From Neckera pumila (taxonomy: Eukaryota; Streptophyta; Bryopsida; Hypnales; Neckeraceae), in assembly GCA_963969595.1 (NCBI GenBank), contig OZ018410.1:32616913-32680912 (forward strand): a DNA stretch of 64,000 nucleotides, given 5' to 3'. The translations under genes were made by a program, and so were the position numbers. Position 1 is the first letter of the stretch; each line of letters starts with the position of its first letter. This document shows, piece after piece, positions 25,279-38,927 of the stretch. The notes beneath the pieces are model-generated. The model worked only from the letters and a program-made list of their open reading frames with translations, was not told the origin of the DNA and did not search any database.

Positions 25279-26178
25279 TCCATAAAGCACCGAACATGCT
25301 TTTTTGAGAACATAGCATTTTTGGGCAGCTCACTAGGAATGGAGTTTTTATTTTTTTTCTTCGAAATTTTCACACAACATTATCCCAAGGAATAGCTTTA
25401 AGGTCCAACAATTTTCATAACTTTTGATTGCAGGGTTAAAAAGTTATGGTATGATATGTGATTTTCAATGCTTGGTGGGCAGCTCAAAAATTCTTAAAAA
25501 ATCACTTTTAAAAAAAAATTAAAATTTGAAATTGGTTCTCTAGATTTCTATATGCATGGAAATCTTTAAATCATTCCATTTTGATTAATGAAAATTATGA
25601 GGAGTTTTAGTTTGTGGGTAGTTATAGAATCTCTACTCTAAAATAAACTTTGAAGTCCTTTATTTAACTCAATTTTCAAAAGCACTGGATGTAGATTGTT
25701 TATTACAACATCACAACCATTGGGATTGACATTTTTCAATTCTATACTTACATTCTTAACAATTTAGTGTTTTGAATCATTCTCTACTTCTTTCTACTTA
25801 CTATTTTTTTCCTATATGTTGTACAATTCCAAATGATCTGAAACTTTTCAAGCATATAGCCAACTTGACTTCAAAAAGAAATTCAAAGAGTAACCACCAT
25901 TTTGAACATTTTTTCATACAAATGTGACCTCCTGAAGCACAGCTGCCCGTTTTTTTGCAGGGACAATAAATGAATTTTTCTCAACTTAAACACTAATATC
26001 TTGCAATCTACACGGTGGAAAATTCTGAATTTTTTTACAAATATTCTCGAACTAGCGCACTACAAGATCTTACGGTTACATATGTCCAAAAATGTTTTTT
26101 TTTCTAAAATTTGGTATTTGTATTAGAAATGGCAGTTTCGGAGCGTTTTTGTTGAAAACAGTCAAAAACCTTTAGGGG
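25279..26178 (+). mobile_element. piggyBac-like element, family 1, copy f
   Basis: TTAA on both sides (25275-25278, 26179-26182), left end TCCATAAAG, right end CTTTAGGGG. The interior matches copies a and b in direct orientation (AACATAGCATTTTTGGGCAGC, the CTACTTACTATTTTTTTCCTATATGTTG zone). 900 bp, non-coding. Confidence 0.7.
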
Positions 26179-26182
26179 TTAA

Positions 26183-27058
26183 TGTATTGTAACTTACCTA
26201 TACTCCAGTGGAATGCTGCCAGTGCGAGTGTGCTGCTGTGTGGATCTGTGGAACCTTGCGCAATTGCCCATCGTTAGACATCAATGCTCCTCTCATAATT
26301 ACGTGAGGAAATGTGTGTAAGGAGTTGACGATTGTCAAGGAAATGGTAGACGGAATGGTTTATTAAATGCGTGCTTCCTCTGTTCGAGAGTACGGAGAGA
26401 AGGAGGTACTGGACAGCATTCTTCGTCAATCTTTCTTAGGTCGAATTGATACACGTCCAGCATACATATCTCACATGAACCAGAGCGGGAGGGAGATGGT
26501 CACGAATGTTCTTGGACATGGCGGATTAATGACAGCGCAGAGGACCTGCGGCACAAATTTTTAACATGTTGTTAGGGAATTGGCTCTTTTCTTGCAGAAT
26601 CTTTGAAATTCAAGTTTACTCTTGCTCGAGGATCGTGCAGTCCATTGATACTATATCAGTTTGGAATAACTCATCAGAATCAAGTACGACATTGCTCTCC
26701 CTGCTTCATCTGTCTGTCAACCAGAATATTTCGACACGGCCTTTCTTTTGTGAAAACTCCTCTGGATTGCAATGCCTTCGTGAACTTCAAATCATCACTC
26801 TTGTTCAGTTACGGATGATAGTTTCCTAAGCTCTTTCTGCTGGTTTAAATTGGAGTTGTGTTGAAGTGTAGCCGTTTTCATCGAAAGGTATGGACATGGA
26901 AGCGTTTGTATTGCTCTTCGCGTTCTGCTTTTGATTTTTTCTTGATCAATCTCTTAGATCGGTTTGAGCGAGATTGTATACTGCTTCAGTTCGCTTCGTA
27001 CACTCTTGCTTATATTATAGATTCCTCGCCTATACATTGCAATTTGCGCAGGTTGGCT
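26183..27058 (+). promoter_or_regulatory. 5' flank and leader of the MER3/HFM1 gene
   Basis: This region is markedly less AT-rich than the repeats on its left and carries no element. A CAG acceptor-like site at 27049-27051, just before the start codon, suggests an intron in the leader. Open frames at 26367-26564 and 26566-26829 are not similar to the N-terminus of this family, so I treat them as untranslated or regulatory. Confidence 0.4.
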
Positions 27059-30000
27059 ATGGATCCAAGTCTTGATCCAGACTTCTTGAAGCCCGTTTCC
27101 CTCTTGCCAGCTGCTTTTCAATGTGTCTTTCCATTTAGGTGTGCATCCTGACCTCACGGTGTAGTAATTTTAGTGAAATAATATATTCTCCGGATCCTCA
27201 TTGTTCGACCGGAAGGAAATGCTCCTCTTACGATGATTGCCAAAGCTTACGCTGTTCTCCTTTTGTAATTCAAAGAGGCACCATTGAAATTTTGAAAAGA
27301 CGTTTATACTTCGTACAGATACTTCAATGCTGTTCAGAGTGAAAGTTTCGCTGAAGTTTTCCTCTCCGACGACAATTTGGTTATCTCTGCCCCTACTGGT
27401 AGCGGCAAGACAGTGCTCTTCGAGCTCTGTATTCTCAGGCTTCTAGAGAAGTCGTTGACGGCTGAAGGTGACTTTAGTCATGCTGCCGGTGCTCGGAAAA
27501 CAGTAAGCTGATACATGAATTCTCAAGCAACTTAAAATTATACTGCACCACTGTGTCTGGTCTTCAGCCGATTCAGAGTTGAGACCTTGCAATAATCATT
27601 TGTAATATTTTCAAAAAGCTCCATGCTCATATCTTCCCTCGGCTGTTGCATGTGCATTCCTTAATTAACTTAATGTTTAAAGCTTTGCAATTGCATTTGA
27701 TTCGAAAAAAGTGAACTATCCGTTGGTTCGTTCCTTTGGATCGTTCACTTCTGATCTTTGCTCTTTCCTTGCGGCAGGTATACATTGCGCCAATGAAGGC
27801 TCTTGTACAAGACAAATACCGGGAATGGGACCAGAGATTCAGTTCTTTGGGAGTGAAATGCCAGGAATTAACCAGTGACTCCGGGCCAATAAACGTTCAA
27901 GATTTGCTAGATACAGATATTATACTGACCACTCCTGAGGTAATATACATATACTTGATCTTTCTGATTTGGTACTATTTCCAACAATCTTACATTTTCC
28001 ACGTTACAAGGACGAGAGAAAATAAGTGCACTAATGCCTGAGGCTACGTGCAATTATACGACACTTTAAAGAGGAATGCAAACAATCTTCGTAACGCGTC
28101 TCCAAACTCCTTCGGAGTAGTGCTCTTTTGATCAGGGCGTTCTCTGTTGTTTCAACGCAGAAATTTGACGTCATTACTCGACGGCATCGCGACCGTGGAG
28201 GAATGAGTCTTTTCGGAGACATTGCCCTTCTATTGATTGACGAGGTCCACCTTCTTAGTGAAACTCGTGGTGCAGCCCTTGAAGCAGTAGTAAGCAGGCT
28301 AAAGATGCTGGCTCGTTTCCCTGAAATTAAGGGATGCCCTCTGTCAGCTATTCGCTTTGTTGCAGTTTCGGCGACAGTTCCAAACATTGAAGATTTAGGT
28401 GACTGCTAACTTTAATTTTTTGCCTCCTTGATGGTGTGTTTCTGTTCTATCAGTGTATTTCGAGAAATTTCAAGTTTCACTGAGACAATTTGATAGTAGG
28501 TAGAAACTCGGAAACAGAAAGTCTAATGTCATGAGCAGTATGCAGTATCAGCACCGAAAGCTGGTGATTGAGGTGTTGCACCGGAACAACTACACAAATT
28601 ACTAGTCCTGCTCATATTCGATGGAAATGAAGTATCGATTTGTGCTTTTCTGTCCTCCAGTACACCTCTGAAAAGCAAGAAACGGATTAGGATTACGTTG
28701 ATTTATATGACCTACGGTGTGGAAACCTCTTACTTCATATTTAATGTGCTCTACGTTGTGTACATGTTATGACATCTCAGCGGAATGGCTGCATGTTCCC
28801 AAGAACGGGATCAAAAGGTTGCTGTGAAACATATATTACATCCTTTAATTCCTTAAATTTTAGGGAAAGTTTTTTTTCCATGTGTACTAGTTGTTTCTCG
28901 AAGTTTCTGAATTTTATGACACACTACCTTAATAGAGCAAACTTCAGATCAAATTGTTGAACTGCAGATTTGACCTTTGTGTTTGCTTGTGTGTAGATTT
29001 GGAGAAGAATATCGACCTGTGAAGCTTGCAACAATTGTACTCGGTACGTTATCCTTACTCCTTCAACCCGTTTATATTCGACCCGTCTGCTTTAAGAAAA
29101 CTTCTTGAATATATTGTAGGTGCATCTGCTGTAATTTATTATGCTCAATCTGACCTTCAATGGCCAAATAATCCACTTATCAGCCATGAAGTTACACTTT
29201 AGGTAGGCCCGGTGATTCCTCTGACTCCAATTAGACACAAGGAGACTTAATTCCTTCTGTCTTTGCAGGGTTCCCGCCTGCGAAGAACGATTTCTTGTTT
29301 GAAAGGGTATTGTGATGGCACTTAACGATCATCTCCATGTGAATCCTTCTAACTTTTTCTAGGATGTTTGACCGAATAATATGCATCTACTGGTGAGGTA
29401 TGGTGTTGTAGTAACATCCACTGCGTAATTATCTTTTCGATAGAAGTTGACAAAGTTAGAATTAACTTCGAAATTTTTACTACTGCCTTTGTCGAATCCA
29501 GAACGTATGCACTTCGTTTCTTGTGATTAGCTGTGAGAACATGGACCATCAAAGAAAATAGTCAAATGAGAGACCTCCAAGTTTTAGAAAGAACTCATCT
29601 TTATTTATACTCTTTGAATATTTTCTCTGAGATTCTAGGATAAAGCTTCATCAAAGCTCTTGCCAACTCTTCGGTGTGTTTAGCCAACTCTTACCGCTTG
29701 ACGTGGACAGTTCTCACTCGAACTCTTCTGCGAATGTCTGTTTGACAGAGACTTCAGCACCCCCTGTTTGGTGAGAAGCAGTTCGTGTATACACGTTTGA
29801 CCTTATCATATACTGAGTTCAAAACCAATGAAGATTATCCAACCTGCTTAATATCATGATTGAAAGGTAAGCCCTTGCAGCGGCTCAAAATAAAATTCTC
29901 TACAATGCAGATATATTGATGCAGCATTCAGGAGGAAGGCCATCGCTCGTGTTCTGCTCGACCAGGAAAGGAGCGCAAGATACTGCAGTCTCTCTTATTC

Positions 30001-33000
30001 CATCCGTGTCGCGTAACGGGAATCAAAATCCTTTTATTAAGAACTTGGAGCACTTTGATCGACTGCAACTAGCAGCCGTGAGGACGACTGATGTTCATAT
30101 GCAGCAGTGCATCCGTTGTGGAGGTTTTCCACTCTGAACCATAAGCTGAAGTTTCACTAATGTATGTTGCCCTAGTGACAGGAATGAATCTGCTAAAATG
30201 GGACAAATGTTTGCGACAAACACACTAATTTGCATTTACTCTTGTAGTTGGCCATGACCACCATCTCGGAGGCTTACTTTTTTGAAATCTGGAAACGGCC
30301 ATTCTCCGAATCTCTGGTAGGAACCTTCACTTCGGAACCTCGCAGGTCCAACCGTGGAATTTGCTAACATTTCCTCCCAATTTGTTGCAGTCGGATATCA
30401 CAATGGCGGCCTTTCAATGCAGGACAGAAGTCTCGTTGAGGAACTATTTTTGAAGGGTGATCTTTTCGTGCTCTGCACAACAAGTACACTGGCGCAGGGC
30501 GTGAATTTGCCAGCTCATGCAGTCATCATCAAGTCAACTCAATATTAGTAAGAGCCCAGGAGAGGAGATTTACCCCTAAACCTTTCAATATTATCTGCTT
30601 ACAAATTGAATGGCAATCATCGATAACCGTTCTCATTAGGCGCAAAGTCTTCATACGCACCTCTAGCTTTCTGGCGGACTTGTATTATATAGAAGCCATT
30701 CATATTGTACGATTCCAAATGTTAATGCTGAGCACTTAACTTCCTTGACAGTTTTAAGCTTGGATAACTTGGAGAAACCTGGTTATAGTGCTAATACCTT
30801 TGTTACTCTGTTAGTAATAAGACCAAAAGCTGCTATGTCGAGTATGAGCGTTCAGCAATATTACAGGTAATCTATGGCACAAGCCTCCATGTGCTTAATG
30901 TCGGTCACTTAGCTAAGCATTACAACACGTGTTCTGAAGACAAAGATACCCAGGTTCTGACGCTCAAATTTATTCTCCAGATGAGTGGACGAGCTGGCAG
31001 ACCTCAATTTGAAGATAGTGGCGTCGTCGTTATAATGACAAGAAATGATAGTGTAAGCATACAGGTCAAGGTATCCTGATAAGTAATTGTTCAAAGCTGT
31101 CGTTACGCTGATGATATGTTTCCTAATTCACATTGATTATTCAGTGTAATTGGTTTCATGGGAGACATTTCTGGACTCGACATCGGCTGAATTGCACGAT
31201 TTTCGAGCTCCTTGTTACTGATAAAGTGAAGAGCCTTGGAAAAGAAATTTGACATATGAGGTTCGCGATATAATTGTTTTTTTTTTGCAGGTACACTTAT
31301 ATCAAAATCTGCTCTCTGGATCGGAGCCAGTGGAGTCTCAGTAAGTATATTGATAGACATTTTGCATCTTGGAGGTTTGATTTGCTTCTGGAATTTCACA
31401 AAGTCGGTGATTTGTAATCTCACCAATTGCACACTTGCCACCTTCACGCAGGCTACTTCCATCTATTGTGGAGCATTTGAACGCTGAGATAGTGCTCATG
31501 ACAGTAACTGATTGTAGCCAGGCCATAGATTGGCTGAAATGTTCCTATCTGTATGTGCGCATCAAAAAGGTGTGATGCTCTTTGATTCAAACTACCTTTC
31601 ATTCTGTTTCCAGGATTTATGCATTCGAAAAATATTTATTCATGACCTGACAGTATGTATGACTTTGCTGTGTAGAACCCACAACATTACAATATCAAGA
31701 AAGGAGTTTCACTGGATCAACTGGAAAACAAGTTGAAGGGTAATGCTTCGTTTACCTTGCTTCTACTGCAAAACTTGAGCGTCGATTGCGTCTTCAAGAC
31801 TGATGGGGTGTTTCTGCAGACATCTGTGTGCAGAATGTGAACGAACTTGCAAAATATGGTTTGGTGAAGACAGACGAATTTGGCTTTGTCTTGGCACCAC
31901 TCGGTACTAATTCTTTGCATTCGTGGGAAATACTTTACTCTCCCTGTCCCGAAATAAGTGTCCACATTGGAACCTCACTATTTTTTTATACCAATTTCAT
32001 TGATCATGTTGTAAAATGTATAATTCAAAAGGTTCCAAATTTCATATCACCACAAGTAATGAATCACAAGCAATGAAGAACATTGTATGTGCTCTTTGCA
32101 ACTTAAATAAAAATCGGGCCCAAGAAAGCCTGCATACAACCTACTCAAAACTATGAAAAAAACACAAGTTTCGAATGCGGACACTTACTTCGGGACGGAG
32201 GGAGTACTTTTATTTCAACCCCTCCTGACTAGCGTTCTGTCTAAAGAAGACCTCAAAATTTCTATTGTGGCGTGCAGAACCTGGACGAATAATGGAGAAA
32301 TACTATTTGCGGTTTGAGACCATGAAAGCTATCACTAAAGCTCCCGGAAGAAGCACAATGGAGGATCTTCTTCTCATTTTGACAAACGCGGAGGAATTGT
32401 CATGTACCTCCCTTCACTTTGCTACAGCAATTTAGTGTTTTTTCCGCCAGTCGTCCACCAGCTAATTTACTTTAAATATTTTTGAATGCTAATGGTTCGT
32501 CACAGGTATCAAGCTTCGGCGGGATGAAAAGAAAAGATTGAATGCTATCAATGGGGACATGAGCGGCAGAATTAGATTTCATGTAAACTCTCCTAATGGG
32601 AAGCTGAAGAAAAGGATACAATCAGACGCGGAGAAGATATTTGTACTAGTGAATGATGCTCTTTCTGGCGAGCCTTCTGTTCTAGATTTCACAATGAGCC
32701 AGGTATGACGATGGCAATCATTTTGCTTGGGAGCTTCACAGATCCAGTGCTTCACGGTGTCTTTTGCTCCGTCTTTTGCAATTTCTTTCTTAAGCAGTTT
32801 TTTTACCGCTACAGTTTTCTGGTTTCACAGGATATTAATGGAATTTGTAGCACCGGAACTCGTATCTGTCGGTGCATGTGCGACTACTTCATCTTTTTGA
32901 AAAGATACACTGAGATTCGGAATGCGCTTTTGTTATCCAAATGCCTGAAGCAACGACTCTGGGAAAACACAAAATTTCAGATAAAGCAAATTGTTGGCGT

Positions 33001-36000
33001 TGGGTTGGTAACGGCAAAGGTGAATACAATAGATTTTGTCTCTGAACGAAATTGATTTTCGATGGTATCTGCCCATCTGATACATCAGTCTAATTTATAA
33101 TGGAATCTATAACATCAACATAATCAGTTCGTGCTAAAGTTCATGATCAATTTTTCGTATAACTTTGTTAGTGTGTGGTTGGATAAACTGACTGAGCTGA
33201 TCTTGAAGAGCATAAACAGCGCTCGGTGTCGATCACTACAGACAGCAAATTTTTTACAATTCAAAGTAGGAGAATTCAGAGGAACTTCAGGACACATACG
33301 AAAGCTCTTCGTTCAGTTTTGCCACATGCTTCGTAAATTATACGTCTCCTTAGTATCGGCGTTCATTTTGCAGGCTTTGGTCACAGGTGGTGTTGATTCT
33401 TTCGAGAAGCTAGCGGGCGCTGACCCTCGACGCTTAGAGTCCATTACTGGACGAAAGTTTCCATATGGAGATCAACTCAAAACATCATTAAATGATGTTC
33501 CACCAAAAGTTGAATTGAATCTCTTTGAAAACGGCGGAGATGATCAATGCCTACTTACACTCCGCCGAGTCTCACAACCAAAATTGTCAGGAAAGAACGT
33601 TCATTTGGCTGAGTTGGTAAGCTCATCTTCAACCCTCATTAATTGCAAGTCTTTTCCTTACTTGCAAGAATCTGGATTTGTATCAAAATACGTCGCTCTT
33701 ATTAATACTTGCGCTTGAGGTATATATTAGTTAGTAAACTTGAAAAACTGAGATTACTTCTCGAATCAGAATGAAGATATATCGATTAAGATAGAATGAG
33801 TACCAGAGGTTTAGCCATCCATCAGCAGTGTGGTACTGAGTACATATGTTGCCCTTTGAGGAGTGTACTCATGGATTTCCGCAGGTAGTGGGAAACAAGG
33901 TGGATAATACTGTACTGTTTCGTGAAAGAATCAGGTACTACTTTATTCCTAGTCCCTAGAGCATTTTGGATTTACTTGGCTTATGATTAGTGATCATTTG
34001 CTTTCTGTTGTGTGCGGATTCTCATCTATAAACTTGTTTTTTGTTCATCAGAATGGATGAATTTGCGAGGTACGTCCAAATTTATCTTTCCGCCTTATCA
34101 GCATGTTTTGACTCTTTTCGTGGTATCTTAATATGCACTCCTCCATCACTTGGTGCCACCTACTCTCTGACTTGATCATTGTAAGCTGCTCATACTGACG
34201 TATAATGAATTGTGCAGCCCTTATGCTGTCAAGATTAACTGCAGATCAGCTCTCAACGAGACGCATGTTCTAGTTGTCGCTGCTCTTATTTCTGAGGAGT
34301 ATGGTAAGTTGTTCTTCCAGTTCAGGTGCTTCTCTATACTGAATGAAGTAACTCGGAGAGTACTCATTTTATGCCTTCTTTGAACGGTTGGGAGAGTGGG
34401 CCGCAGTTGGAGTTGACGTGGTTTGCAAATTAGCAATCAACCGCGAAACAAAGGGTGGCAGCCTGGGATTGAGTGATGGCAAAGAGTGCCAAGAACATCA
34501 AAGCTCTGCAGCACATTCTTACGGTTCCTGTCGGTTTAAAACTACACGCCGAACAGGTGCATCCGATGCTCTTGTTCTGGAAGCTCCCTGTCGTTATCCT
34601 ACAATGAGTTTCGATACCAGTTCTGTGACCTTAGCTACAAGAAATTTTCTGAACAAACTCAGTTCGGGTATCAATGAATCACATCCGATGGAAACTCTAC
34701 AAAATCCTACTGGGCTGGAACCAGAGAGAACATCTGAAATAGGATTACTAGCAACCTCACCAATACAACTTTCTGAATCCTCTCCCAGCGAGGAGTCCGA
34801 TCATGCAGATTCCCCGGAGATAGTGCCCAGCTCCCACTCAAGTGGTATTGTTGAAACTTCACTTTGCACCTCGTCGATTGTACCGGCCAACACCATCGAG
34901 ACGTCTGGGTGCAATACTCCCACTGTAACTCCACAGACAGAACTGCTGCTTCCTCGTTTCCCACCGAGGAGACTTTTTCGTAGATTACTTACGGGCAATG
35001 AAGAAACGCAGGTGGAGAGCAATTCAAGCTTGATGAACGACCAAGGACGACAAGTTCCTCTGGCCTCATCATTGACTGATGATGTCTCTCAGGTGACTCC
35101 ATCGTGCACTGAAGAGCCATTCTCTACGAATAATGCAGGCAAGTCAACATTTTATGCCAGATTCTCATGCTATGACTGTATTAAATTCGATTGTAACACT
35201 GTTCTAGAGTGTCAGCCGTCTGCATTGGCTTTACGGATCGAAATCTGAAAGCGATGAAGTTACTGTGACTACGTAGGTGTCGCTGAAAATTATGCGGATA
35301 GAAATACGACCTCATGCTCCAGGAAATTCTGCGAGGATTTAACAGAAACTTCGGCGACACTATTGGATGAGAGCCATGTAACGAACCATGACAATGTTGA
35401 ATTACAGACATCGTCTTTGTTTAACATCATGGACCAGTTTTCAGGACCATCTGTTACTATTCCAGCTGCATCTTCTTTAACTAGCCAACCAGCTAAACCA
35501 GATCTTCTATCGTCGGATTTGAGGAGGAAAATTCGACGAACTGGATTCTCGAGCATTCTGAGCTTTCCCACCGTTGATGACAATGTTCTAGAAAATACAT
35601 TAAGCACGATGAATAGGATCACGCAGACTTCTGAAAAGCGGATTCTACTTCCTCACGGAAATGGTGGACAACAGAAAATTCTGCATGGTCTAAGGGTTTT
35701 AGTACCTTCTCCAACGCTGTCTGTTAGTATCACAAGTGCAAATACAATGAAACCTCCCCTGAGAAAAGATCCCGATCAACTAGATTTAAGGGAAACAACT
35801 TCCGAGTCCGTGTACCCTGGGAGGAGGTGAGTGTGCTGTTCTGAAACTTTATTGCCATTAATTGAAATGGATACACTAGAATAGTAGCTTGACAGGATTG
35901 AAAATTTTCAGGAGGTTTACTTGACTCCACTTACCTATCTGACAAATACCAGTTTTGGTGTTTCAAGTGGAATTGACTGATTCTGCGTTCCACGATTTAA

Positions 36001-37706
36001 CAAGTGATTTTTTCTCAGAACTGATGAAAACCTAACTCAAGAACCTGACTTGATCATTCTGGAGAGCACTCCTAAACCATGCCAGCAGAAGAAGTTGTGG
36101 AGCTCCATCAAGAATAAATTTTCCGCCAAAACTAATAGGTAATTTTCAAATTTCTCGGTCATGAATCTTCTGTTGTCTTATTCATGCAATTCACTTGTAA
36201 TGACCCCTTCCAACAGTGATTCCATGCCGTGTTGGAGCCAAGGAAGCTGCGAAAGAGCTGCACTAAACTCAGTTTTACAGCAAGGTCCTAATCATTTTAC
36301 GACAGCCAGGTCAACTCGAGAGTATACGGATATCTTTAACAGGTAAGCCTACTGTATTTACTTTCCTATCATTCTTCTCGCGTTGTCTATGATCTGGTAC
36401 GCAATCAAATGATTTCAGAAGTAACGTTTCTCTAGTCTGTTCCCTGGGCGGAACTTAATTAGTAGCAATCTCATTAAACTGACACTATTTACCTTCCGAC
36501 CTGAGAGCTAGTGGAGACCTCTGGAAGATGAAAGTAGCAATCGATCTGACCCAGAAAACTCATTATGAAAACTCAATAGATATTTTTCTTCAAGCTGAAG
36601 CGGGTAGCTAGATCCGCAATGCTTTGATCTCTTTTACTGTAATCAGAGAGACGTCACCATTCTGACACTGCTGAAGCTGCAGATTTGAAACTTCATCAAG
36701 CTCCCAGATTAACCCCTCAAGTCAAAGATCTCCTTATAAGGAATTGCAAAGCTTCGGGTTCGCTGGGAATTCTGCGTCCAATGTTTCCAGGTGTGACCTT
36801 AATTTTCGTAGGAATACCCTAAGCACCGTGCACGTGCCCCTCATTTCGATAAGATGACGATCTGGCTAATGTGATACTTACTCGGTCCATGAAATCTTTT
36901 CAGCATTTCGAAATCTGCGTTGGAGGACCCTGAGGATTACATATCCCTTACTCATGACCACTCAAACAAAGACAACTGGAGTTTTATTTCTGAAGCCAAA
37001 CGGTTGTGAATGAACCACCTTTCGAGGCTATGTCTTTTTAATATTCAACCTTCGGCTGCTCAGTGTGACCTGGTACAGGTTCTACTGAACATTTCTGTAT
37101 TGTTTTTGATAATACCATTATGTCTGATTGTCGTTTTATTTCTAGCAGGCTGAAAGCCGACGATTGTCGAACCAAATCGATTGACGAGACGTCAAACCAT
37201 GCTTCTTTCAAAGAGGATCTGAACAGATTTGACCACGCAACCCCTGTAATCAGGTAGATTCATTTCTGATTGTTGATCACTTTTGGTCAACCTGAATAGT
37301 GAGCTATACTGTCGGAGGTGGCCCTTGTGTAAGGTTTTTATGTCTCAATGGCATCGCAGACTGTCCATCATCTAAACTTCTCAGGTTGCCTGTCTTATTT
37401 AGACTTTTGTGTTCCGAAGTTTTCCCAACAAATACTACTCATATAGTAAAGGCTCCGCCCTAACTGTTGCCAAGATGCTAACATAGGTTAGAAAATGCTG
37501 TCCTGAACGTCTGGCTTTCTGTTGTCCTTTTCATGCATCGCGAGTCTTTCAACTGTATTTCCCCATTGAACTCATCGCGCCCCCGTTGATACCTTGATGA
37601 ACCCAGGCCAACAAGTGCACAGTTAGGTGGATCTACGACAATTCAACCTTCCCCAGCTGGCAAGCAAGAGTTCATGGGATACAAGAGTCTCTTCTCATTC
37701 CTTTGA
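27059..37706 (+). CDS. MER3: MER3/HFM1 (ROCK-N-ROLLERS) meiotic DNA helicase, 31 exons
   Basis: Ski2-like ATP-dependent 3'-5' DNA helicase; in other eukaryotes it stabilises recombination intermediates for class I meiotic crossovers. Coding exons: 27059-27138, 27319-27502, 27778-27939, 28161-28398, 28781-28817, 28997-29043, 29269-29306, 29749-29770, 29911-30123, 30391-30547, 30815-30866, 30981-31052, 31291-31340, 31452-31569, 31676-31739, 31820-31903, 32278-32403, 32506-32702, 32831-33019, 33374-33616, 33885-33934, 34052-34069, 34218-34303, 34407-35138, 35277-35826, 36019-36138, 36217-36342, 36683-36790, 36904-37002, 37149-37253, 37607-37706. All phases agree: 1488 residues. Seen: Walker A APTGSGKT (51-58), DEVH (169-172), [28 protein letters not shown] (410-418), then a Sec63-type region with [17 protein letters not shown]. 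Beyond about residue 860 a 600-residue Ser/Thr-rich tail ends SLFSFL. The catalytic part is intact. The tail exons after 36342 are the least certain. Confidence 0.93.
35139..35276 (+). other. Probable GC-AG intron in the MER3 gene
   Basis: The exon ends ...AATGCAG and the intron begins GCAAGTCA, the favoured form of GC donors, ending ...GACTACGTAG. Reading through would stop after 36 more codons at 35246-35248. Splicing at GC joins the frame into a 550-nt exon in phase (codon GGT across the junction). A GT donor in the same place is not available. Confidence 0.7.
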
Positions 37707-38805
37707 GAGAACGGAAACTGCATTTCACAATTGCGTGAGACAGCTCGCCTGGTCCTCACCGAAGCTACCCCGGCCATATAAGGAACCACTTTAGCTACTT
37801 GCTACGGCTTCCAGTATCGTTAAAATTTAATTGTTCATGACGTGAAGGCATCGAAATTCAACTGTGATGAGCTGTTTGTACAGCGCTTTTAAGAGCCGCG
37901 GCTCGTTCCGAATCGACGATCATGCTTGAATTCAAGGGCCCAGAAAAAGCATTCTGTAGTCACTCTAGCTTTGATGTTTTCACCATTTCTTCACATTGTT
38001 TCCTAATTTAGAAGAGAAACGAACTCAGATTATGCTACAATCCTTCCAAAATTCCCCCAAATCCTCACAACTGGAATTTTCAGGCAAGCTTTTATTTCCC
38101 CTTCGTCTGCCATCATGGTCAAACTAACTTTCCGCAGGTATATTTGCATAGAGATGTAGACAAAAATGTCCATTCCTCACTTGAACCTTCCCCATAGAAT
38201 CGATTCTCCACCAAATTTAAAACTAACTACATATTGTGAAAGTTGAGAAAGGGAGGAAAAATGTGTTGAAATTTGAGGTGTAGAGAATTTCCCTACCATC
38301 CTTTTCACCCCCACCAAGCACAATTTTGCACCTATAATTCCCAGGGAATGTGCCATGTGCATCATCATCCAACGTTGTTTTGGCTCTAGACTACTCCTTA
38401 GAAAGTACTTCAAATCAATTGAGCATCTTGTAAATTGAAATTAGATTAGTATTAAGTTAATCACTAATCTACCATCGATCTACCACTAATCTACTAGTGG
38501 TAGATCAGTGGTGGATTTAAAACATATTGTGGAGCCTTTTAATTGTGATTTTAATTTATTACTTTTAAAGTTTTGTTACTATTACTTCTCTTTGTTTGAT
38601 ATGGCATGCCTCAAAGTTTTTTAGCTTTTGTCTCTCTTTCATAGCTTTTAGAATATGTAATTAATTGTAAATTTGGTGGTTTTAATTATTTGAGGTAGCA
38701 AATCAATGAAGAATGGATTTTTTTGTCCTAGACTCTAATACCAAAAAAGCCCCTCAAGTCCAATTTTGTTCATACTATGTGCCGATTGCAATAGTGTTGC
38801 TCTAC
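37707..38805. other. 3' flank of MER3 and intergenic DNA
   Basis: The first part is the presumed 3' untranslated region, which remains relatively GC-rich to about 38.0 kb. Further right there is AT-rich DNA with one perfect short inverted repeat (38477-38506). No gene seen. Confidence 0.4.
38477..38506. repeat. Perfect 12-bp inverted repeat with 6-nt loop
   Basis: GATCTACCACTA and TAGTGGTAGATC enclose ATCTAC. Imperfect extra copies of CTACCA/GTGGTGG on either side make a larger palindrome. Function unknown. Confidence 0.8.
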
Positions 38806-38890
38806 CATTACAGAAAATCTGGACTCTCCAGAGGGCTGTTTGGGAGAGTCCAGATTTTCGGCGGGAGTGCAAATACAGGGAAAAAAAAAA

Positions 38891-38927
<37 letters not shown>

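Noticed and set aside
29364..29395. Candidate MER3 exon reading MFDRIICIY
   Set aside because: Its phase does not fit either neighbour; the 22-nt exon at 29749-29770 fits frame and family alignment on both sides.
31103..31462. 119-codon minus-strand frame and other antisense frames over the MER3 gene
   Set aside because: They overlap well-supported plus-strand exons and introns of MER3.
36656..36682. Earlier acceptors for MER3 exon 28
   Set aside because: The nearest ones bring in-frame stops or leave the wrong phase for the next exon; the acceptor before 36683 gives consistent phase on both sides.
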